Positions 51,514 through 60,889 of a DNA stretch of 64,000 bases are shown in pieces; within the stretch, counting starts at the first letter, position 1, and each line of letters starts with the position of its first letter. The notes below the pieces were generated by a model. The model was not told the DNA's origin. It searched no databases and worked only from the letters and a program-made list of their open reading frames with translations. The DNA is from Eriocheir sinensis (Eukaryota; Arthropoda; Malacostraca; Decapoda; Varunidae): positions 1,178,781 to 1,242,780 of the forward strand of contig NW_026110518.1 in assembly GCF_024679095.1 (NCBI RefSeq), in the 5' to 3' direction. Made by a program: the position numbers and the translations under genes.

Positions 51514-53383
51514 CACAGTACCCTCTAGAGTTTCGCGCTTGTTTCATTCCGAAGTTATGGCGCTAAACTCGAGGATCGCGAAACTCGAGGTATTGAAATC
51601 CATGTAAGAGCGCTTTTTTTTTTTTTTTTACTTTACCTCCTTGTTATCACAATTTTTCGACTTTACTCCTTGTTATCTCAAAATACGTACCTTGGTAATA
51701 GGCAGAAAATGGGAAGTGAGAACAGGTTGTTTTAAGCCGCAGTTGAAGGCTGTCTCACAATTCTGGCAGTTCTGAAACTCTGAATACACGCTTGTGATCC
51801 ACGTGGTGTTGTCTGCTAAAGTAAGGGTGATCGCTCGCGGTCACCCGTGGACAGTTGGACAAACCTATATTTTTCTGGTAGTTTTCTGTGTTGTGAAATA
51901 ATCTGCTAACTCTTTATGTTAAAAAATTATTAATCACTCATATCATGATTGACTTTTCAATGCCTATTGAATGTAAACTGCTGCCGCCACCGCAAAATAA
52001 CTCCCAGAGAGGCTCAACTTGCTTACAGTTGCCATATTTCCATCAGCGCACACAAAGATCACACCCGGACATACTAGAAAAAAACCAGGCAAATTAATAC
52101 TTTTAATGCGTATTCCCACACGTGTGGTGGACACAGAATTACTAATTTCATTGAGGGAGATATTTCTCACAACACCGGCGATGTAGTGGACGTTCTTCTT
52201 CTTTAACCTGTAATGCTTAGTATCGCATCCTAGGTCCTCCTTCTCCACAACATGCACTTAGGGTCGCTTTCACAGTCATTTTGTTTGCTTTGGTCGTTAA
52301 CCATGGCGGCGATCGCCGCTATAGTATTTCCGCGTGAAGCTGGTCGATGGGCAGTGGTGGCTGCAGGGTTAGCCCAGCACCGCACTAACCAAACACTTTC
52401 AGCATCTCTCGCCTCGTGTGCAGCCGCCACTACCCCATCGGCCAGTTTCACGTGAAATACTAAGCGACGTCACAACATTACCAGATTGTCGTACTCAGCC
52501 GATTATATTTCCCGACATCTTACCCCTAAACTGTCTTCTGGGCTCCAATAACGAAACTCATTTATAGTTATCGTTAAAAGAGTTAGATGTTTCCTGGCAA
52601 TAGTTAGGCGTCAGAAACCGATAAATACTATGCTTGAGTACAACAATCTGGCAACGGTGAGCGGCGATCGGCGCCATTGGTAACGATCAAAACAAATAAA
52701 GTGACTGTGAAAGCAGCCCTAAGTTACTTAACAGTGCGCACTTATACACTTCACCCTGAGCTTAGGTGTTTTTCTGTCCTTTTCTCTCGCTGATTTTGCT
52801 GTTCTATGCCCTTTTGCTACTTTTCACTATTACTTTTCACCGTCGCTGCCATGCATTACAGGTCAGAAGAAGAAGAGGAAACAACACCGGGAGATCTACA
52901 ATTTTCATTGACTGGAGAAAAAGTTTTCTGGACTGTGGTTCCCCAGCACGGGGTGTTCTCTTATCTTGTTAGTCAAGTAGTAAGCAAAGCAGCTCTGCCA
53001 GTCCAATTTACGAGTCTCTTGGTGGGCCATCTTCCACTGCTCCTCAGCCACTGCCGTCGTCTGTTTGTTTACATGCAGCCGTGAGGTACCCACGTACCCA
53101 CGCTCGTACTCACAACCGTTTTCCATTCGTAAGGACAACCAACAACTTGCTCCCGGTTGGGCACACAGGCAACCGTGGTTGCCCATAGCCCCAATGGTTG
53201 GACACCGCCTTTTAAGGCAGCACGCATGACGCCGACGGTAGGTAGACGTGACCCGTATATTTCAGAGCAACGCAAAATTCGTGGCGGTAATGCACGAAAC
53301 TCGTGATGGTAAGAATTTAGGATTAAGCGTTAAACTAGAGGATCGCGAAACTCGGATAGCGCGAAACTCAAGAGGGTACTGTG
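51514..53383. mobile_element. TIR element with CACAGTACCCTCT ends, nested
   Basis: CACAGTACCCTCT at 51514-51526 is matched exactly in reverse complement at 53371-53383. The homology extends inward for about 70 bp in degenerate form (GAGTTTCGCG, CTCGAGGATCGCGAAACTCG). Internal blocks are shared with the element at 36653-38292. No transposase-like ORF. Superfamily uncertain. Confidence 0.65.
52257..52723. mobile_element. 467-bp MITE with 64-bp TIRs, nested
   Basis: The left arm 52257-52320 begins CTTAGGGTCGCTTTCACAGT and ends GGCGATCGCCGCT. The right arm 52660-52723 is its reverse complement with about 10 mismatches. Inside, a second inverted pair (about 52324-52364 against about 52420-52461, starting TAGTATTTC on both sides) makes the element a double foldback. 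Confidence 0.8.
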
Positions 53384-53744
53384 CTTGTATTGAAAGTAAT
53401 ATGAATCATATTGTTTAAAGTGATGAAAATTAAATCGCGGTAAATTCCAAACTATGTAGTATCATGATCCTAGATAATTACATTTTTCTAATATTTTTTC
53501 AGTAAATTAGAAAATCCAATTTCTATTGAACAAAATTATATTTGTAACGAGTGACATGCGACGTACAAAACTAGTTCAGGTATCGGTATCAGCAGAAAAT
53601 CAGCCGATACCAATACTCATATAATGTGCCGATACCAATATTCATAAAATGTGCCGATACCACCGATACCAATACATCAGCACATCCCTAGTAAAAAGTG
53701 GCCAAACGAGAGGTCAGAGTGCTTAAGAATACTGGCTTGCTTAC

Positions 53745-54004
53745 CTGCCTTGCCCTGCGCCTCGGCAAGGGTTGTGCGCATCTTCTCCAGCAGCATGAAG
53801 GCCTGCCTCTGGTCACCTTGGCTGGGGCTTCTCATCAGATGCCTCCACTCTGCAGATTTCATTCTTGGCGGCTCCCTGCGCGGCCGTCCTCCACAGGGTG
53901 GGGTCACACGCCTCCCTGAACCGTGACGCCTCCTCATCTGAGCTGCTGGAGCCAGACGTGGTCCTCGGCAACACAGCTTCTTAGTCTTCTTGAGGGCTCT
54001 ATCA
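53745..54004 (-). CDS. Candidate host-gene exon A (260 nt), CUSTOS-like motif
   Basis: Minus strand, between the acceptor GGCCGCTCACAG and the donor GTAAGCAAG. The splice-compatible frame reads DRALKKTKKLCCRGPRL at the start and DQRQAFMLLEKMRTTLAEAQ-GKA at the end, leaving one base for exon B. In the middle, another frame is much more protein-like: TSGSSSSDEEASRFREACDP, then TLWRTAAQGAAKNEIC. A Ser-run, DEE, then CREA/FREA is how I remember the N-terminal motif of protein CUSTOS. Moving between these frames would need two compensating indels, so this is either a sequence error, a decayed exon or a coincidence. Confidence 0.45.
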
Positions 54005-54299
54005 CTGTGAGCGGCCTGGCAGGTGCTTACTCTCCCCTACACTGCACACCTGGGGACAAGCATTGCACTGAATGACACACCCAGAGAAATACCCCATCCC
54101 TCTCTCCTTGGCCCCACTGTGATACCTTACTAGATTTACATACTTGGCTTCTCTTATTTCAACAACACATCAGAGCTTGACACTTTTTGCTCGGACAAAA
54201 CGTACTCTTCAGCTTCTTTTCCTACTATTGTCCATGGAAATGGCTGAACGGGAGTCAAGTGGAGGAATGCTCCTGTTATGTGGCGTTAGGTCTAATTAG

Positions 54300-54301
<2 letters not shown>

Positions 54302-54343
<42 letters not shown>

Positions 54344-54373
54344 CATTATTATTATTATTATCATCATTATTAC
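54302..54373. repeat. (ATT)n microsatellite
   Basis: ATT triplets with three C interruptions. The flanks 54005-54301 and 54374-54586 show no recognised feature apart from several AACCTAAC-type short motifs near 54405-54490. Confidence 0.94.
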
Positions 54374-54586
54374 CGAGATTCATGAAAGGGCTCCGATTAT
54401 CTAACCTAATCAAAACAAACACCTACCTAATATAACCTAACTTGACCAAACCTAACTAAAGCATATCTAACATAACTATGACCTAATTAACCTAGCCCCC
54501 CAAGCTGCCATGTGCTAGGCCGCACTCTTATACTTTATACTGTTATAAATCAATATTTTGCAGTTTCTTAAGTTTTCTGTAGGGTA

Positions 54587-55772
54587 TTAACCCTTTCACG
54601 CACCAAAAGTTTAATAAGTTTCTCTTTCCACTGCGACATCCGTCTGGGGCTCCCCAGGGGGCTTTGCGGAATGGCCTGACTGTGCGGCGAAAAAAAAATT
54701 CATGTCATCAATTTCAGCCACGGGTATTCTTTTTTCCTGGCATTATTATACATCGTTCATTTTGGAAGAGATTCTGCCTTATGAAGGAAAAAATATCAAG
54801 AAATGCAAATAAATAGCAAAGTTTACCAACTTCGAAAAAAAAAATTGATTAAAGAAAAATAATAAATGCTTACGTTCATCACCTCGTAGCTCAAAACTTT
54901 TGGAGACGACTTTTTATGATTTATATGCCAATAAAAGAGGATTATTTTTATGAGGATTCCAACGCTATTATTGGAATTTTCATACGACCAGTAATTCTTG
55001 AGAAAATGGAGGAAAACTTTATTTTTCTATCTCTTCTGTTCTCTCCAGTAGAAGAAACAGCCAAGGGCAGCAAACACAACACAACGGGCAGGTCAAGGCG
55101 GTCAAAACAGAAGTCAATTTTGTCTGGAATAGAGTTTTGATAATAATAACAGACATAACTATTAGCGCACCGCACTTATTTGCTGTCTGGAACAACTTCG
55201 CCAGACGCAATAATAATCATAATAAATAACACTAAGTCTCTCCCCGACACTCTCTGCTGGAGTTTGTTTTTACTGTTTCCACCATCACCATCATAATCAT
55301 CATCATGCTCTGTACAAATGTGTCTCAAATTCTCTTTACTTGATAGTTTCTTAGCCAGATTTTCTAATATAACAGTTACTTGTCCCTAGGAAAATAAAAC
55401 AAAATATCGTATCACGGCATGATCACTTTACATTGGAAGTAAGAATAAATTTCATCAAACTGTAATCCAGCCTTACCAGGCTCCAGAGACAATTTAAAGG
55501 GGCAACAGTCCGCGCTCACAGGCTGCCTGCTGAGAGGCAGCTCAGCCACGGGCAATTATCACATCAAATCCAAAGGCACGAGAGAGTTGACCATTAGTTT
55601 ATTTTATAGGTCTAGCTTGAATCTTTGTTTCAAAAAATTTTGATGCAATTTTGAACGATACTTTATTTTTGGCGAATTTTTAAAAAGTTTTTTGACGCGT
55701 TTCGAGTCAAAAGCTCAGATGCAGACGATTCCATTTTGACGGGAATGACATCACGGTGCGTGAAAGGATTAA
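54587..55772. mobile_element. piggyBac-like non-autonomous element (TTAA, CCCTTTCACGCACC)
   Basis: TTAA plus CCCTTTCACGCACC at the left (54587-54604) is matched by GGTGCGTGAAAGGA plus TTAA at the right (55755-55772). TTAA duplication with CCYTT ends is the hallmark of piggyBac. The 1.2-kb interior has no DDD transposase motif. The small open frame at 54916-55140 has no recognisable domain. Confidence 0.82.
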
Positions 55773-55773
55773 T

Positions 55774-55938
55774 TACTGCACTGCACTAGAGTATATAATA
55801 CCGTACAACACATAATATAATGTAAGAATTAGCCTCATGCGAGATGGCTGCCCTTATTTCCATATCAGCCTCCATCCCACATGAGGCTAACTCTGACATT
55901 ATGTGTTGTATCATTACTCTCAATGCAGTGCAGTAACT
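55774..55938. mobile_element. 165-bp foldback element, about 70-bp arms
   Basis: The left arm TTACTGCACTGCACTAGAG to TTAGCCTCATGCGAGATGG is complementary to CCATCCCACATGAGGCTAA to AATGCAGTGCAGTAA. The element directly adjoins the right end of the piggyBac-like element. A more diverged relative of one arm seems to lie near 56300 (AATGCAATGCAGTAAAGAAT). Confidence 0.75.
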
Positions 55939-56879
55939 ACTAACTAATGACTTTTGGAAAATTGAATACCAAAATAATGATGTATAAAGTTAATGACCGC
56001 AGCCTAGCTCATCGTATTTTGGCAGCGGAGGGTCAGGTTAGATTATATTAGATTCTGATTTATCAAATTTGTTAAGTTCAATTGTTTACAATAAATATGT
56101 GATACACCATTGCTGACCATGGCAGAAGAGGAAGCGACGGTCATCATCATATTTTACGAGAGGGCTGCCTTTAGTGCCATATTAGCAGAAAAATTACACT
56201 AACACTAAGGAGCGGCAATAAAGGAAATGTTGGCTGTTGTTGAAAAAGGGTCAGCCACCTCTTGCTGTGTTAAATTACATTATGGATGCTTTTTTTGTCC
56301 CTGAATGCAATGCAGTAAAGAATGACTTTCAGTTATTAGAAGAAATTTTGATATAACAATGCAAAACATGAAAACACAGGGGGGGGGGCGTTAGGTAGGT
56401 TGTTAAATTAGATTAGTTTAACATGTTTAGTGCAGCGCGGCTGACTACCCTTCACCCTTCACATATTCCAGAGTATAAAATATGGATAGACGGATGTTCT
56501 ACAGCCACTCCGCGTCATCTGCAGAGAATGACAATGACCCCGATGATGATGCAAGTTTGGATGATTCATCTGATTCAACCTCCAGGACAGAAATGATATC
56601 AGTAATGAAGGCAGCAAGGTGGCTTCAAAGATAGCATAAAAGGTGTCCACTTTGTCAGGTGTGTGAGGAAAACCCATACATGTGTGTCTCATGTTTTGCC
56701 ACCAAGCATGCTTGAAATGGAACTGGCATTGTATAGCTTATAAATTATTTACCCCAAACACACAACACATACCATGCCAAACAACCTGTACTGCTGGCCG
56801 GGCTTCATATAACCAGCCACCTAAAACATTAAAGAAACAACTCCCTAGTAGAACACACGCCCCACCTTGACTCTCACCA
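55939..56879. other. No gene recognised
   Basis: AT-rich, with a run of eight G near 56383. Apart from the possible foldback relative near 56130-56340, no element borders were seen. Confidence 0.35.
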
Positions 56880-57415
56880 CACACCTGTACACCCAACACC
56901 TGCCCCAACACTCTCACAGCCCCCAACACCTGCCCCAACACTCACACAGCCCCCAACACCTGCCCCAACACTCTCACAGCCCCACAACACCTGCCCCAAC
57001 ACTCACACAGCCCCCAACACCTGCCCCAACACTCTCACAGCCCCACAACACCTGCCCCAACACTCACACAGCCCCCAACACCTGCCCCAACACTAACACA
57101 ACCCCCAACACCTGCCCCAACACTCACACAGCCCCCAACACCTGCCCCAACACTCTCACAGCCCCCAACACCTGCCCCAACACTCACACAGCCCCCAACA
57201 CCTACCCCACCACTAACCCAGCCCCAAAAACCTGCCCCAAAAATAACACATCACCCAACACCTGCCCCAACACTCACACAGCCCCCAACACCTGCCCCAA
57301 CACTCACACAGCCCCCAACACCTGCCCCAACACTCACACAGCCCCCAACACCTGCCCCAACACTCACACAGCCCCCAACACCTGCCCCAACACCTGCCCC
57401 AACACTCACACAGCC
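56880..57415. repeat. 30-bp minisatellite (CCCAACACCTGCCCCAACAC...)
   Basis: About 18 units of CCCAACACCTGCCCCAACAC plus TCACACAGCC, with variants TCTCACAGCC and TAACACAACC. Because the period is a multiple of three, all frames stay open; the 193-codon ORF (TCPNTHTAPN repeated) is best explained this way. Confidence 0.93.
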
Positions 57416-57419
57416 ATGC

Positions 57420-58255
57420 GACACACTGCCCCGGCGGCCGAGAGGTAAACAAACACCTTTTTCCCTCCTCAACGCCTTTAGCGGTTTACTTAAGGGCTGC
57501 CATTGTCTGTGAAGTCTCGTACGCAGCTGCTGAAGGCTGGAGCACTGTAGCAATACTCGGATATAGCGTAAAATACCTGCAATGATGAGGATGCCGGATT
57601 CAAGATAGTAGTAGTAGTAGTAGTAGTAGTAGTCGGTCGGGAGCGGAGTTTTGCCTTTGTAACGGCACTCCCTGATGTGTCTGCTGTCTGGGTCTATTGT
57701 TTTCCTTTTTCTTTCATTCTTTTTTCTCTTATTGTCCAAAACTTGTGTACTGTTGTTTTCGTTTGTTCGGTGTGTTCATTTTCAAATAAAAAATTTCCAA
57801 TGGTGTCGTCCTCTTCTTCCTCGTACGTAAGGCTGTTGCAGCCTCGCGCACAATACTGTTATGCCGGACGTGTTACTTGGGTTCCGTGTCGCCGTCAGGA
57901 GACTCCGTGGGAGGGAGATATGTAAACACTTTGCACAGCTTCTGTAGTTTAATATTCTTCCTTAGTAGTACACTTCACTTTGACTCTTCACAATTACCAC
58001 TAGCTTACTATGACTGGGACTCGGACTCCTCTCGCCCTCTTCTCCTATATACATCCAGAACAGTACAGTCTAGAATGTTACAGTATATTTTAGATCATAC
58101 AAGATCATGTAGCAAAAGTATGTGCGAGTTGGCAACACTTCCCGCCTGGCGCCTGGCCGGACGAGGCTTTCGGCCATATTCTCAGTGAAGCTCTTCCCTC
58201 TTCGTCGAAGCGTCTCTTAGAGAGTGTGTTTCCGTTGAAGGGTATGCCCAGTTCC
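57420..58255. other. No gene recognised; (AGT)n at 57607-57634
   Basis: Mixed sequence. A short AGT tract is present. The ORFs at 57677-57925 and 57877-58188 show no recognisable domain. The part from 58150 to 58255 may belong to the LINE ORF1 fragment that follows. Confidence 0.35.
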
Positions 58256-58505
58256 TAACCTTCGAAACAATCTTTCCGTCCTAACTGTGTTGACTGATCC
58301 AGAAGTGAGAAATGATTTATTTAGAAACGTTAAAGAATTGGCCAAGGATGACAACTTGAAGAACTTTAGAGTGGCCTATGACTTAACCAGGAGGGAAAGA
58401 CAATAGGATCAGGACTTGTTGAAAAAAGCAAAAAACTTAACGGAGACAGGGAAGGGGAAGCATGTGGTCAGAGGTCCACCCTGGAACAGAAGAGTTGTCT
58501 GTGCC
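58256..58505 (+). pseudogene. LINE ORF1-like fragment
   Basis: Reading TVLTDPEVRNDLFRNVKELA, then KDDNLKNFRVAYDLTRRER, a stop, then DQDLLKKAKNLTETGKGKH and VVRGPPWNRRVV. The order (PExRNxLFxN, YDLTxxER, DxxLxxxAK, RGPPW) is typical of the C-terminal part of ORF1 proteins of CR1/L2/Jockey-type LINEs. Only this piece is present. Confidence 0.5.
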
Positions 58506-59640
58506 TTTTTCGGCACTCTATGATATATTGATTTTTGAGTAGCATAAAAAAATAACCTAGTGTATTAATTTTCATGACCTAAGTATGAAATCTCATCACT
58601 GAAGATATTTCATACCCCGAAGTTTTTTATATAACACCGGGCCACGCATGCGCAGTAAGGAGACAACATTTTTTTTCTGAGAGGCGGAAAAGAAGTAGCG
58701 ATTATCGCTAGTTTGGTTACAAAAGTAACGAAGATACCAATATATATTTATATAAGTAGCGGATGGTCGATAATCCGATTTTGTTATAGGGGTTAAATTA
58801 TCGCGATAACTTATCGCGATAGCCCAGCTATGGAAATGAGTAATAATAATGAAGAGTTATCAGAGTGATGCTTAGCAAATACAATTAAAAAAAAATAGTG
58901 TTAGTCATTAGAGTGGGTTGGGTGTGATTCTAGAGTTTTATCAATGCAGGTAAGGCACACCCAAAAGCTACCTTCTGTTCATCTAAAATTTTGTAACACG
59001 TCCAGCCAATGAGACTGAAGTATTCATTGTGAGTCTGTTATAGCAGCTAGAGCCCTGAGGGGGAGATCAAATCTAATAATTTTGGTCATAAGGGCGACGT
59101 ACAGCTCCCCTCATCAGCTTGGATGTCGATGGGCCCGAGGCGAAGGGTTGCTCCAGTCCTTGTAGCTGTGTCTCTCTCACAATGATTTCCATATCAGGAC
59201 AGCAGGAGGGCAGTTATGACAGCAAGACACACACACTGCATGTCTGGCACAAGCCTGACCAATGAGAGGGTTTCCTCCCAAGACGAAAAAAGAAAAGTTA
59301 GCACAACTCTATCTTCTCAGCGGGCTTGCAGGAAATTCATAAATTTTGTATCCCCTCTGTGGCCTGTTGCTACAGCCAAAGGCAAGGCTACAAGGAGTTG
59401 CCACATTAAAAAGCAGCCAAATCCGCTTCCAAAATAGGTAAAATTATGTTTTTAATATCTCGCAGTGTTCGATGGGCCACTAAAAGCGCCCAGAAGCTTT
59501 ATACACAGGGCCGCCAATGTTGGTTCTCTCTCTATCAAGGGACTCTACCCTGGCCTGGCACTCCTCCAGGGCTTTAAGACCATCACAGGTGCCAGCTGGT
59601 TCATGCCACGCCGCCGTCACCTCACCGCTGCCAGCCTTAT
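58506..59640. other. No gene recognised; 21-bp perfect palindrome at 58800
   Basis: Mostly unique sequence. ATCGCGATAA at 58800-58809 and TTATCGCGAT at 58811-58820 form a perfect palindrome around one base, perhaps the end of a DNA transposon. No partner end was found. Confidence 0.4.
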
Positions 59641-59649
59641 CCCCACAGG

Positions 59650-59805
59650 CCATTACTCCTTCCTCCACCCTGACGGCCAGACACACACACCCACCCCAGG
59701 CCATTACTCCTTCCTCCACCCTGACAGCCAGACACACACACCCACCCCAGGCCATTACTCCTTCCTCCACCCTGACGGCCAGACACACCCACCCACCCCA
59801 GGTCA
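59650..59805. repeat. 51-bp tandem repeat, three units
   Basis: GGCCATTACTCCTTCCTCCA to CACACACCCACCCCA three times with a period of 51 bp (17 codons), so the ORF across it stays open. It merges into the 103-bp array. Confidence 0.9.
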
Positions 59806-60438
59806 CACCCCAGACAACATAAACACTCTGCTGCACTGCTATCAAGCCTTTACCAGCATAACTAACCCCTCGCTGAAGACTGTAGCCTGAAGATTTCTTA
59901 CCAGGTCACACCCCAGGCTACTTAAACACTCTGCTGCACTGCTATCAAGCCTTTACCAGCATAACTAACCCCTTGCTGAAGACTCTGGCCTGAAGACTTG
60001 TGGCTCAGGTCACACCCCAGGCTTGTTAAACACTCTGCTGCACTGCTATCAAGCCTTTACCAGCATAACTAACCCCTCGCTGAAGACTCTGGCCTGAAGA
60101 CTTGTGGCTCGGTCACACCCCAGGCTACTTAAACACTCTGCTGCACTGCTATCAAACCTTTACCAGCATAACTAACCCCTCGCTGAAGACTGTGGCCTGA
60201 AGACTTCTTACCAGGTCACACCCCAGGCTACTTAAACACTCTGCTGCACTGCTATCAAACCTTTACCAGCATAACTAACCCCTCGCTGAAGACTGTGGCC
60301 TGAAGACTTCTTACCAGGTCACACCCCAGGCTACTTAAACACTCTGCTGCACTGCTATCAAACCTTTACCAGCATAACTAACCCCTCGCTGAAGACACTG
60401 GCCTGAAGACTTCTTACCAGGTCACACCCCAGGCTACT
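59801..60438. repeat. 103-bp tandem repeat, about six units
   Basis: The unit runs from GGTCACACCCCAGGCTACTT through ATCAAACCTTTACCAGCATA to GAAGACTTCTTACCA. Units differ by a few substitutions (TCAAGCC/TCAAACC, GGCTCA/ACCA). The last unit is cut after CAGGCTACTTAA, where a Jockey fragment begins. Confidence 0.92.
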
Positions 60439-60768
60439 TAATAGAAGACCCACCCTTCAGGAACTTAACGACTCAAGGCTGGAGGCTGCAGAACGCTTAG
60501 CCTCAGACATTACTATTATTTCCGATTGGGGCAAGAAGAACCTGGTGTCCTTCAACGCCTCAAAAACACAGTTTCTCCACCTATCCACTCGACACAATCT
60601 TCCAAACAACTATCCCCTATTCTTTGACAACACCCAGCTATCACCTTCCTCAACACTAAACATACTCGGTCTATCCTTAACTCAAAATCTCAACTGGAAA
60701 CTTCATATCTCATCTCTTACTAAATCAGCTTCCTCGAGGCTGGGCGTTCTGTACCGTCTCCGCCAGTT
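60436..60768 (+). mobile_element. Jockey-type LINE fragment, interrupted by the I-type LINE
   Basis: Nearly identical to 47690-48025: EDPPFRNLTTQGWRL-type start in another frame, then LASDITIISDWGKKNLVSF, NASKTQFLHLSTRHNL, ILGLSLTQNLNWKLHI and RLGVLYRLRQF. It stops exactly where the (AAG)n tail of the minus-strand I-type element begins. This copy has fewer lesions than the one at 47.7 kb. Confidence 0.9.
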
Positions 60769-60889
60769 CTTCTTCTTCTTCTTGGGTGGTTTTATGGGGC
60801 TAGTTAGGCTGTGGGGCCACAGCCTCTAGAGCCCCGTCAGTGGTAGTTGGTATCAGGTTTTTGTTTGTCGTTCTGTCACCAGGGTGGAG

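Larger units (their letters stand above)
51048..53692. mobile_element. hAT-like TIR element (TAGGGATG ends), outer shell of a nest
   Basis: The left end TAGGGATGTACCGACACC and right end GCACATCCCTA form inverted repeats. Both are followed inward by several CCGATACC/GGTATCGG motifs (left about 51060-51115, right about 53580-53685). Ends of the type TAGGGATGCACCGATA are common in hAT elements. No 8-bp target duplication is visible. The interior holds at least two other TIR elements. Confidence 0.6.

Noticed and set aside
52250..52455. ORFs with Ala-rich readings (MAAIAAIVFPREAG) as a host peptide
   Set aside because: Both strands are open because the region is the arm of an inverted-repeat MITE.
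56867..57448. 193-codon ORF with decapeptide TCPNTHTAPN repeats, like an antigen or structural protein
   Set aside because: The 30-bp period keeps every frame open. Other frames are equally open on the opposite strand, and there is no start context or flanking domain.
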